A DNA stretch of 64,000 bases from CAVQBC01 sp963710665. GTDB lineage: Bacteria; Actinomycetota; Thermoleophilia; Solirubrobacterales; Solirubrobacteraceae. The stretch covers positions 682,001-746,000 of the forward strand of contig CAVQBC010000004.1 of the NCBI GenBank assembly GCA_963710665.1. The letters run 5' to 3'. A model generated the notes under the pieces. That model was not told the DNA's origin. It saw only the letters and a program-made list of their open reading frames with translations, and searched no databases. The first letter of the stretch is position 1; each line of letters begins with the position of its first letter. Shown here piece by piece: positions 1-8,700 of the stretch. The translations under genes were made by a program, and so were the position numbers.

Positions 1-355
1 CCCGGGCGCGGCGAACCTGCGGGAGATCCTGCGCGGAGAGGTCCGCGTCACCCTCAGCGCGCTCGAACGGCGGTTCCTCGGGCGGCTGCGCGAGGCGGGG
101 CTGCCGCTTCCGCAGACCAACCGGCCGGTAGGCGGCCGGCGCGTGGACTGCCACTGGCCCGGCCGTCGCCTCACCGTCGAGCTCGACGGCTACCGCTACC
201 ACAGCTCCCGCCACGCCTGGGAGCAGGACCGGCGCCGCGAGCGCGAGGCCCGCGCCCGCGGCGACGAGTTCCGCCGCTACACGTCGGGCGACGTCTTCGA
301 GTCTCCCCGCCTGATGCTCGCCGAGCTGCGAAGCATCCTGGGTAGTGGTCGGTAG
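1..355 (+). CDS. DUF559-domain protein, 5' end cut by the window edge
   Basis: The frame is open from base 2 to a TAG at 353-355, so only the C-terminal ~117 residues are present. The visible part matches the DUF559 fold, which is related to Vsr-type endonucleases: a conserved V-E-L-D-G-Y strand, a following H, then D-R-R-R-E-R-E and a closing R-R-Y-T-S-G-D-V. Such proteins often carry an N-terminal AbiEi-like winged helix in actinobacteria; that part would lie outside the window. The nuclease activity is inferred from the fold family and not shown. Coding is well supported; the biological role is unknown. Confidence 0.75.
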   Translation, partial: PGAANLREILRGEVRVTLSALERRFLGRLREAGLPLPQTNRPVGGRRVDCHWPGRRLTVELDGYRYHSSRHAWEQDRRREREARARGDEFRRYTSGDVFESPRLMLAELRSILGSGR

Positions 356-379
356 GCGAACACTGGGCAGGACGGTGGG

Positions 380-385
380 TAGCCT
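380..385 (+). promoter_or_regulatory. -10 box (TAGCCT) of the TldD/PmbA-like gene
   Basis: TAGCCT ends 7 nt before the GTG at 393, the spacing expected for a leaderless transcript. There is no Shine-Dalgarno sequence upstream of this GTG. This favours 393 over the in-frame GTG codons at 345 and 375. Confidence 0.45.
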
Positions 386-392
386 GCCCGCC

Positions 393-1580
393 GTGCTGGA
401 CGTGGATCTGGAGGCGCTCGCCGAGCGCGCGCTCGGCCATGCCGGCGGCGACGCGCAGGCCGCCGCCGTGCACCGCCGCCGTGTCGGGGGCGGGCGCCTC
501 GACGAGGCGGTGACGGTCGAGGTGACGTGCGTGGCCGGCGGGGCGGTGGGCAGCGCGCGCACGACGCGGCTCGACGACGCCGGGCTCGCCGCGGCGGCCG
601 CCGCGGCTCGGGAGGCGACCGCGGGCGCGCCGGGCGCCGAGCCGCATCCCGGCCTGCCGGCGCCGCTCCCCGGGCGACCGCACGACGGCTGGGACCCGGC
701 GGTGGCGGCGCTCGCGCCGGGCGCGGAGGGCGGCGTGGAGGCGTGGGCGGAGCGGACGGCGATCGCGTCGGCCGCCGGCGTGCGCGCGAGCGAGCGCCGG
801 ACGTGGGCGCGCCGGGGCGACCGCCTGGCCGTGCGCCTCGCCGACCTCGACCGGCCGCCCGCCCTCGACCCCCTGCCGGCCCCCGCCGGCGAGGCGATGG
901 TCCCGGTGGAGGGCGAGTGGCCCGCCGTGCTCGGCCCCGTCGCCGTGGCGGCGCTGCTCGAGACGCTGGGTCGCACCGCGTTCAACGGGCTGCGCGTCGC
1001 GCGCGGGGACAGCCCGCTCGGCGGCCGCCTCGGCACCCGGGTGGCGGCGTCGGCGATCAACCTGTCCGAATCGCCGCGCTACACGGGCACGCTGCCGCGC
1101 AGCTACGACGCCGAGGGGACGCCGGTGCAGCCCGTCCCGTTGATCCAGGACGGTGTGGCCCACCGGGTCGTGCACGACAGCCGCTCGGCTGCCGCGGCCG
1201 GCGGCGGCGCGGCCTCGACGGGCCACGCGCTGCGGGCGGGCGGCGACCCGGACGGCCCGGCGCCCCGCAACCTCGTGCTGGTCGGCGGCGGCGCCGAGAC
1301 CCTGGCCGAGCTGGCCGCGCCGGTCGCCGACGGCCTGTACGTCGAGGCGCTTCGCGACGTGCACACGCTCGACGAGACCGGCGTGATCAGCGCGGTGCTC
1401 GAAGGCTGCGTGCTCCGCGGCGCCGAGCCCGCCGCTCCGCTGAAGCCGATGCGCTTCACCGGCGCGCCGCTCGCCCTGCTGGCGAGCGTCGAGGCGCTCA
1501 CGATGCGCCAGGCGCTGGTCGCCGGCGGCACCGTGTGCCCCGCGATGCGGGTGCCCGCGCTGCCGGTCGAGCCCGTGTGA
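393..1580 (+). CDS. TldD/PmbA (TldE)-family metallopeptidase-like protein
   Basis: About 395 residues, slightly short for the family (usually 430-480). The C-terminal third carries the family's typical strand, with N-L-V-L-V-G-G-G followed by G-L-Y-V-E-A-L-R-D-V-H, and a closing L-K-P-M-R-F-T-G region. TldD/TldE proteins form proteases that trim modified peptides such as microcins. The zinc-binding HExxxH of TldD proper is not visible, so this is closer to the non-catalytic PmbA/TldE type, and no TldD partner is in the window. The GTG at 393 is chosen because a -10 box lies just upstream; an in-frame GTG at 345 would overlap the DUF559 gene by 11 bp. Confidence 0.8.
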   Translation: MLDVDLEALAERALGHAGGDAQAAAVHRRRVGGGRLDEAVTVEVTCVAGGAVGSARTTRLDDAGLAAAAAAAREATAGAPGAEPHPGLPAPLPGRPHDGWDPAVAALAPGAEGGVEAWAERTAIASAAGVRASERRTWARRGDRLAVRLADLDRPPALDPLPAPAGEAMVPVEGEWPAVLGPVAVAALLETLGRTAFNGLRVARGDSPLGGRLGTRVAASAINLSESPRYTGTLPRSYDAEGTPVQPVPLIQDGVAHRVVHDSRSAAAAGGGAASTGHALRAGGDPDGPAPRNLVLVGGGAETLAELAAPVADGLYVEALRDVHTLDETGVISAVLEGCVLRGAEPAAPLKPMRFTGAPLALLASVEALTMRQALVAGGTVCPAMRVPALPVEPV

Positions 1581-1586
1581 GGGCGC

Positions 1587-2273
1587 TCAGCAGCCGTCGG
1601 GGCCGCAGGCGTCGCCGGTCGCGACGACGGGGATCGGCGAGCGCGCCTCCCACCCCCGGCGCAGCAGCTCGCCGAGCACCTCGGGCGGCTGGGCCCCGGA
1701 GGCGCCGAAGGCGCGGTCGACCACGAAGAACGGCACCGCGTGGATGCCGAGCGACGCGGCCGTCCGCTCGTCGGCGCGGACCTCGGCGGCGTAGGCCTCG
1801 GTGGCGAGCAGCTCGCGCACCTCGTCCTCCGGGAGGCCGACCTCGAGCGCCAGGCGCTCGAGGGCGGCGGGGTCGCTCATCAGCTCGCCCTCGGTCAGGT
1901 AGGCGCGCATCAGGCGCTCCTTCATCGCGTCCTGGACGTCGTGGCGGGCCGCGAGGTGCAACAGGCGGTGCGCGTCGAAGGTGGCGCCGGAGCGCGCGCG
2001 GTCGAAGCGGAAGTCGAGCCCCTCGCCGGCCGCCACGTCGGTCATCTGCCGCTGCATGGCGTGCGCCTGCTCGACGCTGCAGCCGTACTTCGAGGCGAGA
2101 TGCTCGGCGCGGTCACCGGCGCGCTCGGCGGGCGCCTCGGGGTCGAGCTCGAAGCTGCGCCACGTCACCCGGACCTCGTCGCGGTGCTCGAATGCCTCCA
2201 GCGCCGTCTCGAACCGGCGCTTGCCGACGTAGCACCAGGGACACGCGATGTCGGACCAGATCTCGACGTGCAC
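1587..2273 (-). CDS. DsbA-family thiol oxidoreductase, FrnE-like
   Basis: 228 residues with a thioredoxin-fold CPWC active site at C11-C14 and no signal peptide, so a cytoplasmic protein. The F-E-L-D-P motif after the first strands and the I-H-A-V-P-F-F-V cis-Pro region are typical of the FrnE/2-hydroxychromene-2-carboxylate isomerase branch. The protein ends in a second Cys pair spaced C-x4-C (C223 and C228), as described for Deinococcus radiodurans FrnE, a cytoplasmic disulfide isomerase linked to stress tolerance. It starts 4 bp after secG and is the last gene of the minus-strand run; it converges on the TldD-like gene with a 6 bp gap. Substrate unknown. Confidence 0.88.
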   Translation of the reverse strand: MHVEIWSDIACPWCYVGKRRFETALEAFEHRDEVRVTWRSFELDPEAPAERAGDRAEHLASKYGCSVEQAHAMQRQMTDVAAGEGLDFRFDRARSGATFDAHRLLHLAARHDVQDAMKERLMRAYLTEGELMSDPAALERLALEVGLPEDEVRELLATEAYAAEVRADERTAASLGIHAVPFFVVDRAFGASGAQPPEVLGELLRRGWEARSPIPVVATGDACGPDGC

Positions 2274-2277
2274 GGCC

Positions 2278-2499
2278 CTAGATCTTCAGCAGCGCGATCG
2301 TGTTCGCGACGAACAGGATCGCGAAGGCGATCGTCCAGCGGTCGAGGTTGCGCTCCATCAGCGAGCCGCCGCTGGTGCCGCCGGCGGTGCCGACGCCGAA
2401 GGCGCCCGACATGCCCGCGTCCTTCCCGGAGTGCAGCAGCACCAGGAAGATCAGCACGACCGCGATGAAGACCTGCACGACAGCGAGAATCGTGTACAC
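2278..2499 (-). CDS. secG: Preprotein translocase subunit SecG
   Basis: 73 residues, the normal SecG length, with two membrane segments (about residues 3-23 and 54-71) joined by a Gly/Ser-rich loop that holds the family's L-L-H-S-G-K-D-A-G-M-S-G-A-F-G motif. SecG is the non-essential third subunit of the SecYEG channel. The GTG at 2499 (V-Y-T-I-L) is chosen because it gives the standard N-terminus; the frame stays open upstream but reads into low-complexity arginine-rich sequence. It sits between the CcmI-like gene and the FrnE-like gene on the same strand. Confidence 0.88.
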   Translation of the reverse strand: MYTILAVVQVFIAVVLIFLVLLHSGKDAGMSGAFGVGTAGGTSGGSLMERNLDRWTIAFAILFVANTIALLKI

Positions 2500-2517
2500 G
2501 AGAAGGAGGGTAGCGGC

Positions 2518-2550
2518 GGACTCGCCCAGGGGGCGACTCCGTTGGGAGTT
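2518..2550. repeat. Short intergenic hairpin plus GGGAGTT tag (partial copy)
   Basis: GGA-C-TCGCCC (2518-2527) pairs with GGGCGA-C-TCC (2531-2540), with one C/C mismatch, and is followed by GTTGGGAGTT. The same layout, a TCGCCC/GGGCGA hairpin followed at once by GGGAGTT, occurs at 8591 and 27066. Here the second nested stem is missing. It fills the gap between the CcmI-like stop and secG. Confidence 0.55.
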
Positions 2551-2551
2551 G

Positions 2552-2845
2552 TCAGTCCTCGTCGGGCGTGGTCCCGTCCAGCTCGTCGAGGCGGCGCAGG
2601 ATCTCGACCGCCTCGCCGCGCAGGGACCGGTCGAGCGCACGCCAGTCGGCCTCGGAGAGCTTGCCCGTGCGGTAGTCCATCTCGGCGTCGCGGATCTCGC
2701 GGTACTTGGCCTCGCGGGCGGCCTCGAGGTCGGCGCTCTCGGCCGTCGAGGCCACCTCGCGCGACCGGCGGTAGCCGGAGCGCAGGGGCGCGCCGACGAC
2801 GAGCACCACCACGGCCAGCACGACCACGACCACGAGAAGGTCCAC
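2552..2845 (-). CDS. Small membrane protein resembling the N-terminal part of CcmI
   Basis: 97 residues: one N-terminal membrane anchor (about residues 2-20, nearly all V/L) followed by a charged helix. The segment Y-R-E-I-R-D-A-E-M-D-Y-R-T-G-K-L-S-E-A-D-W matches the pattern seen in CcmI/CycH after its first membrane segment (R-E-L-E-x-D-x-x-T-G-K-L-S-x-x-D-Y). It lacks the second membrane segment and the TPR domain that binds apocytochrome in full CcmI. Its place directly downstream of ccmF fits a helper role in cytochrome c maturation. The start is a GTG. Coding is well supported; the CcmI relationship is inference. Confidence 0.7.
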   Translation of the reverse strand: MDLLVVVVVLAVVVLVVGAPLRSGYRRSREVASTAESADLEAAREAKYREIRDAEMDYRTGKLSEADWRALDRSLRGEAVEILRRLDELDGTTPDED

Positions 2846-2852
2846 GGCGGGC

Positions 2853-3079
2853 TAGATGGTTGATTCCGCGGCCGCGCGGTCGACTGGGGGATGCCCCGTG
2901 GATGCCGGGCGCCGCCCGCACGAGGGGCACAGTGGCCGACGCCGGCGCCCGGCCGCGCGAGAAACGACACTCGACGTCCGGGCGCGGGCGACCACGCGGA
3001 GCAGGGGGCCCCTCGGGTGGGTGGCGATCCGGCGCCGCGGGGCGCCGCCAGGCGATCGTGGGGTCGTGGAATCAGCCAT

Positions 3080-3082
<3 letters not shown>
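2853..3082. repeat. 230-bp intergenic element with imperfect terminal inverted repeats
   Basis: TAGATGGTTGATTCC at 2853-2867 is mirrored by GGAATCAGCCATCTA at 3068-3082 (14 of 15 positions pair). Weaker pairing extends inwards for about 40 bp. The inside holds further palindromes, for example GCCGGGCGCCG against CGGCGCCCGGC near 2912 and 2943. The right-hand end includes the ccmF stop codon and the left end lies 8 bp from the next start. There is no convincing reading frame inside. It looks like a MITE-like or structured-RNA element; transposition is not shown. Confidence 0.5.
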
Positions 3083-5269
<2,187 letters not shown>

Positions 5270-5291
5270 GTCGGAGACCGGGGCTCGGGGG

Positions 5292-5690
5292 CTAGGTCGA
5301 TTTCTCGGCCGTGAACTTCGAAGGGCACTTGGTCACCAGCGAGTCCTTCTCGCCCACGAAGACGTCGCCGTCCTTGCGCACGTCGACGATCACCTCGCGG
5401 CCGGTGCGGAAGGGATCCGGGACGGCGCCCGTGTACTGGACCGGAACCGACACGTTGCCGGCGCGGTCGCGCACCCGGAAGTGCGTCGTCGTCCCCTCAC
5501 GGCGCCACCCCGGCGCGACCTTGCCGGTCAGCTGATACGTCTGGCCCGCCTCCGCGCCGGCCGCCAGCTGGCTCGGCGTGCTGGCCTCGCTGGAGGCCGA
5601 GAAGCTCGTGTAGGCCAGGGCTCCGGCGAGCAGCACCGCGCACGTCAGGGCGACGGCGAAGCGGATCTTGCGCTTGCGGGTGGGATCCAT
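5292..5690 (-). CDS. ccmE: Heme chaperone CcmE, Cys-type variant
   Basis: 132 residues: a short basic N-terminus, a membrane anchor (about residues 9-28) and an OB-fold periplasmic domain (G-K-V-A-P-G-W ... F-R-V-R-D ... V-P-V-Q-Y-T-G ... P-D-P-F-R-T-G-R-E-V-I-V). CcmE binds heme covalently through a residue near the C-terminus: His in the classical H-x3-Y motif, Cys in the C-x3-Y variant of some archaea and sulfate reducers. Here the motif is C122-P-S-K-F126, so the Cys type with Phe replacing Tyr. A GGAG lies just before the ATG. It is first in the ccmE-ccmF-CcmI-like-secG run. Confidence 0.93.
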   Translation of the reverse strand: MDPTRKRKIRFAVALTCAVLLAGALAYTSFSASSEASTPSQLAAGAEAGQTYQLTGKVAPGWRREGTTTHFRVRDRAGNVSVPVQYTGAVPDPFRTGREVIVDVRKDGDVFVGEKDSLVTKCPSKFTAEKST

Positions 5691-5820
5691 CGCTCCTGCA
5701 GTATGCCGTGTCCCCTTTCCGGACCCTGCTCCCGAGTGGCCATGAGCCAGAAGCAGGTTTGTCGGCCGCGGAGGAGAAACTTCACGGAGGGATCGGCGTT
5801 AGGTGCCCTAGAGAAGCTCA

Positions 5821-6069
5821 ATGGAGCTAGCCCACCACCTCCACCTCCGCGGCCGGCACGGCCGGAAGCGCGCCCGCCCCCCGGAGCGGGCGCCCCGCCC
5901 CAACCCCGCTACCCCGTCGGATCCTCCGACCTCGGAGCTCCAGCGGGCCCAGCGGACGCCGGCCCCCGAGGATCGCGCCCTGTATGCGTGCGGCTGCGGC
6001 TTCGCGTTCACCGCGGGCGTCACGACGTCCGTGGCGTGCCCCCACTGCGGGGCCGCGCAGGCCTGGTAG
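5821..6069 (+). CDS. Small zinc-ribbon protein of unknown function
   Basis: 82 residues. The first ~50 are Arg/Pro/His-rich and look disordered. The last 30 form a clear zinc ribbon: Y-A-C-G-C-G-F-A-F-T-A followed by S-V-A-C-P-H-C-G, giving two Cys pairs, and a terminal A-Q-A-W. It is divergent from ccmE and lies 28 bp upstream of the thiamine-binding-protein gene. The ATG has only a weak ribosome binding site, so the true N-terminus may differ. Function not recognised. Confidence 0.6.
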   Translation: MELAHHLHLRGRHGRKRARPPERAPRPNPATPSDPPTSELQRAQRTPAPEDRALYACGCGFAFTAGVTTSVACPHCGAAQAW

Positions 6070-6082
6070 CGCCGCCGCGGCG

Positions 6083-6088
6083 TAGGCT
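6083..6088 (+). promoter_or_regulatory. -10 box (TAGGCT) of the MTH1187-like gene
   Basis: TAGGCT ends 9 nt before the GTG at 6098. No Shine-Dalgarno sequence precedes that start, so a leaderless or near-leaderless transcript is likely. Confidence 0.4.
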
Positions 6089-6097
6089 GCGAAGCCC

Positions 6098-6412
6098 GTG
6101 GCGACCGCCGACCTGACCGTGATCTCCCTCGGCCGCGCCGAGGCCGGCGCGACCGCCTACGTCGCCGAGATCCAGCGGCGGCTGGCCCGCCAGGACCGCG
6201 TGCGCTACGCGATGCACGCGATGGGCACGTCGCTGGAGGGGGAGACCGCCGACATCCTCGCGGTCGTCGGCGAGCTGCACGCGGTGCCCTTCGAGCTGGG
6301 CATCCCGCGCGTCTACACGGTCCTCAAGCTCGACGAGCGCCGCGACAAGCCGCAGACGCTCGAGGACAAGGTGGCCTCGGTCCGCCGCGCCCTCGACGAG
6401 GACCCAGGCTGA
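6098..6412 (+). CDS. MTH1187/YkoF-like thiamine-binding protein (DUF77)
   Basis: 104 residues, standard for this family. The pattern fits: an opening beta strand, the x-Y-V-A-E-I-Q-R-R-L helix, a Y-A-M-H-A-M-G-T-S-L-E-G-E strand, then the long helix ending in K-V-A-S-V-R-R-A-L. Family members form small ferredoxin-like oligomers, and some bind thiamine or its precursors. The GTG start is supported by the -10 box at 6083. It lies 12 bp upstream of the YciI-like gene and is probably co-transcribed with it. No thiamine transporter gene is nearby, so the physiological ligand is unclear. Confidence 0.85.
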   Translation: MATADLTVISLGRAEAGATAYVAEIQRRLARQDRVRYAMHAMGTSLEGETADILAVVGELHAVPFELGIPRVYTVLKLDERRDKPQTLEDKVASVRRALDEDPG

Positions 6413-6424
6413 CGGGAGGCCGCA

Positions 6425-6700
6425 ATGCTGCACGTCCTCTTCTACGAGCCCGCCGACGACGTCGCCGCCAAGGCGCCCGCGCACTTCCCGGCGCACCAGG
6501 CCCGCCTCGAGGAGTTCCACGCGCGCGGCGACCTGCTCATGGTCGGCACCTTCGGCAACCCCCAGGAGGAGGGCTCGATGGCGATCTTCTCGTCGCGCGC
6601 GGCCGCCGAGGACTTCGTGGGCGGCGACCCGTTCGTGCTCAACGGGGTGGTGCGGGCCTGGCGCGTCCTCGACTGGGACGAGATCTACAGCGGGTCCTGA
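6425..6700 (+). CDS. YciI-family protein
   Basis: 91 residues of a YCII-related ferredoxin-like fold: M-L-H-V-L-F-Y-E strand, the F-P-A-H-Q-A-R-L-E-E-F helix with the conserved His, the L-L-M-V-G-T-F strand, then A-A-E-D-F-V-G-G-D-P-F and a closing R-A-W-R-V-L-D-W strand. The His-Asp pair of the family is present (H22 in the helix, D in G-G-D-P-F). A GGGAGG site lies 8 nt before the ATG. Enzymatic role unknown for most members. Confidence 0.85.
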   Translation: MLHVLFYEPADDVAAKAPAHFPAHQARLEEFHARGDLLMVGTFGNPQEEGSMAIFSSRAAAEDFVGGDPFVLNGVVRAWRVLDWDEIYSGS

Positions 6701-6705
6701 ACCAA

Positions 6706-6777
6706 AGCGGGCGAGGGGAATCGAACCCCCATTTCTGGCTTGGGAAGCCAGCGTCTTGGCCGTTGGACAACGCCCGC
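6706..6777 (-). tRNA. tRNA-Gly (anticodon CCC)
   Basis: Read on the minus strand, a 7-bp acceptor stem GCGGGCG/CGCCCGC closes a 72-nt cloverleaf. The anticodon arm is CTGGC-TTCCCAA-GCCAG, giving anticodon CCC. The T arm is GGGGG-TTCGATT-CCCC. The discriminator is U, usual for bacterial tRNA-Gly, and CCA is not encoded. A TATCCT at 6790-6795 (minus strand) lies 12 nt upstream and may be its -10 box. It lies between yciI and the ccmG gene on the opposite strand. Confidence 0.95.
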
Positions 6778-6830
6778 GGAAGCTCGCCGAGGATACCGGC
6801 TCGAGGCCGATTACAGTGAGGAGGATGCGC

Positions 6831-7370
6831 ATGCGCCTGTACTGGCCCGTGGTCATCGCCGCCACGGCGCTCGTCGGGCTGCTCGCGTACGGGGTCGCGG
6901 CCAAGCAGACGGACACGTCGATCGACCAGGCCGTCGCGAGCGGCGAGCGGATCGACGCCCCCGAGGCGACGCTGCCCCTGCTCGACGCGAGCGGGAAGGG
7001 CTCGCTGGCCGACCACCGCGGCAAGGTCGTCGTGCTCAACTTCTGGGCCTCGTGGTGCGGGCCGTGCGTGAAGGAGCTGCCGCTGCTCGAGCGCACGCAG
7101 GAGAAGATCCGCGACCAGGGCGGCATGGTCCTCGGCGTCGACTACAAGGACGTCCGCGAGAACGCCCAGGAGTTCGTCACGCGCTTCAACCTCAGCTATC
7201 CGCACCTGCGCGACCGCGACGGCGCGTACGCCGAGAAGTACGACTCGCGGGCGTTCCCGGAGACGTTCGTGATCGACCGGCAGGGGAAGATCGCCGCGGT
7301 CCGCCGCGGTCCGGTGACCCGCGAATGGCTGGACGCCACGCTCCCGCCGCTGCTCGAGGAGAAGACCTGA
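6831..7370 (+). CDS. TlpA/ResA/CcmG-type membrane-anchored thioredoxin
   Basis: 179 residues from the ATG at 6831: one membrane anchor (about residues 5-24) followed by a thioredoxin fold with W-A-S-W-C-G-P-C (C76, C79) and the F-P-E-T-F-V-I-D cis-Pro loop. Such proteins reduce the apocytochrome CXXCH disulfide on the outer face before heme attachment. GAGGAGG ends 6 nt before 6831, better spacing than for the ATG at 6825. Its stop overlaps the next start by 1 bp. With ccmH and ccdA it forms the reductive branch of the cytochrome c pathway. Confidence 0.9.
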   Translation: MRLYWPVVIAATALVGLLAYGVAAKQTDTSIDQAVASGERIDAPEATLPLLDASGKGSLADHRGKVVVLNFWASWCGPCVKELPLLERTQEKIRDQGGMVLGVDYKDVRENAQEFVTRFNLSYPHLRDRDGAYAEKYDSRAFPETFVIDRQGKIAAVRRGPVTREWLDATLPPLLEEKT

Positions 7371-7849
7371 TGCTGCCCCGCGCGCTCGCCGTCCTCCTGC
7401 TCGCCCTCGCCGTGCTCGTCGCGCCCGCCGGCGCCTCCGCGGCCACCCCGCGCGCCTCGCTGCCCGACATCGAGGACGAGGTGATGTGCGTCGAGTGCGG
7501 GACGGCGCTGTTCGTCTCGGACTCGCCGGTCGCGAGGCAGGAGCGGGCCCTCATCCGCCGGCTGATCGCCCAGGGGAAGACGAAGGGGCAGATCAAGGAC
7601 GCGCTCGTGGCGGAGTACGGCACCGGGGTGCTCGCGACCCCGCAGCGCAGCGGGTTCGACTGGAGCGCCTACCTCGTGCCGGTGCTGCTCGTCGTGCTGG
7701 CCGTCGGCGGCGTGGGGTTCGCCGCGTGGCGCTGGCGGCGGCCACGGGACCAGGAGCCCGGCGAGCCCGAGCCGGAGCCCGAGCAGCCCCCGCTGGACCC
7801 CGAGGACTCCCGCCGGCTCGACGCGGAGCTCGCGGCCTTCGACAAGTGA
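7370..7849 (+). CDS. ccmH: Cytochrome c-type biogenesis protein CcmH (N-terminal domain type)
   Basis: 159 residues: a cleavable-type signal sequence (about 1-25), a three-helix domain with the redox pair C40-V-E-C43 and the family's R-x-L-I-x-x-G-K-T-K-G-Q-I-K-D-x-L-V-x-x-Y-G pattern, then a membrane helix (about 101-120) and an acidic Pro/Glu tail. CcmH accepts electrons from CcmG and presents reduced apocytochrome to CcmF. The first Cys motif is C-V-E-C where many relatives have C-P-x-C. TGATG overlap with ccmG upstream; 1 bp before ccdA. Strong operon signal. Confidence 0.88.
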   Translation: MLPRALAVLLLALAVLVAPAGASAATPRASLPDIEDEVMCVECGTALFVSDSPVARQERALIRRLIAQGKTKGQIKDALVAEYGTGVLATPQRSGFDWSAYLVPVLLVVLAVGGVGFAAWRWRRPRDQEPGEPEPEPEQPPLDPEDSRRLDAELAAFDK

Positions 7850-7850
7850 G

Positions 7851-8594
7851 ATGACCGGCGGCGTCGACACGACGGTCGTGGCCGCCTTCGCCGTCGGCTT
7901 CGTGTCGTTCGTCTCGCCGTGCGTGCTGCCGCTCGTCCCCGGTTACCTGTCCGCCGTCTCGGGCGTCTCGCTGGCCGAGATGCAGCGCGGCGGCCACGCC
8001 TCGCGGCGCGTGCTGCTCCCCGCGATCGTGTTCTGCCTGTCGTTCACGGTCGTCTTCGTGGCCCTGGGGATGACCGCGACCGGGCTCGGCTCGACGCTGC
8101 AGGACAGTCGCGGGACGCTCGACAAGGTCGCCGGCGCGGTGATCATCGCGCTCGGCGTCTTCTTCCTGCTCACGCCGTTCGTCCCCCGGCTCAACAAGGA
8201 GTGGCGACCCGACGTGCTGATCTCCCGCGCCGGCTCCGGCGGACCGCTCGTGGCCGGTGCCGCGTTCGCGTTCGCCTGGACGCCGTGCGTCGGCCCCACG
8301 CTCGGCTCGATCCTCACCGCCGCCTCCATCCAGGACACCGTCGGCAAGGGCGCGGTCCTGCTGCTGTTCTACTCCGCCGGCCTCGCCGTCCCGTTCCTGA
8401 TCACCGCCGTGGCCTTCACCCGCGCCACCACGGCGTTCCGCTGGCTGCGCGACCGCTACCTGATCGTGACGGCGGTCTCCGGGCTCGTGCTCGTGGCGAT
8501 GGGCGTGCTGCTCTTCACCGGCGAGCTCACGCAGCTCAACAGCCAGGCCCAGCAGGCGCTGGACTCGATCGGGCTCGATATCTGGAACTTGTGA
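7851..8594 (+). CDS. ccdA: CcdA/DsbD-type transmembrane electron carrier
   Basis: 247 residues with six hydrophobic segments. The two redox cysteines that define the family are present in S-P-C-V-L-P-L-V-P-G-Y (C24) and T-P-C-V-G-P (C146). CcdA moves electrons from cytoplasmic thioredoxin to the outer-face thioredoxin CcmG/TlpA. It is the last gene of the ccmG-ccmH-ccdA operon. Its TGA stop lies inside the first stem of the composite hairpin at 8591. Confidence 0.93.
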   Translation: MTGGVDTTVVAAFAVGFVSFVSPCVLPLVPGYLSAVSGVSLAEMQRGGHASRRVLLPAIVFCLSFTVVFVALGMTATGLGSTLQDSRGTLDKVAGAVIIALGVFFLLTPFVPRLNKEWRPDVLISRAGSGGPLVAGAAFAFAWTPCVGPTLGSILTAASIQDTVGKGAVLLLFYSAGLAVPFLITAVAFTRATTAFRWLRDRYLIVTAVSGLVLVAMGVLLFTGELTQLNSQAQQALDSIGLDIWNL

Positions 8595-8681
8595 AATCGC
8601 CCTGGGGGCGATTTCACAGGGAGTTTCGCCCGCCGTAGGCGCGCCTTGGGCGCCGGCCGGTGTGCCCGGGCGAAACATCCC
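8591..8681. repeat. Composite nested-hairpin element between convergent genes
   Basis: GTGAAATCGCCC (8591-8602) pairs perfectly with GGGCGATTTCAC (8606-8617). Immediately after, GGGA-GTTTCGCCCG (about 8619-8632) pairs with CGGGCGAAAC-A-TCCC (8667-8681), enclosing a GGCGC/GCGCC inner hairpin. The layout equals that at 27066-27138. It lies between the 3' ends of ccdA and argS and could act as a two-way terminator. Confidence 0.6.
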
Positions 8682-8700
8682 GCGTGGCGAGGGCGCGGCA

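Noticed and set aside
345..392. Longer N-terminus for the TldD-like gene from GTG 345
   Set aside because: Would overlap the DUF559 gene and read through the TAGCCT promoter box; the added residues have no family match.
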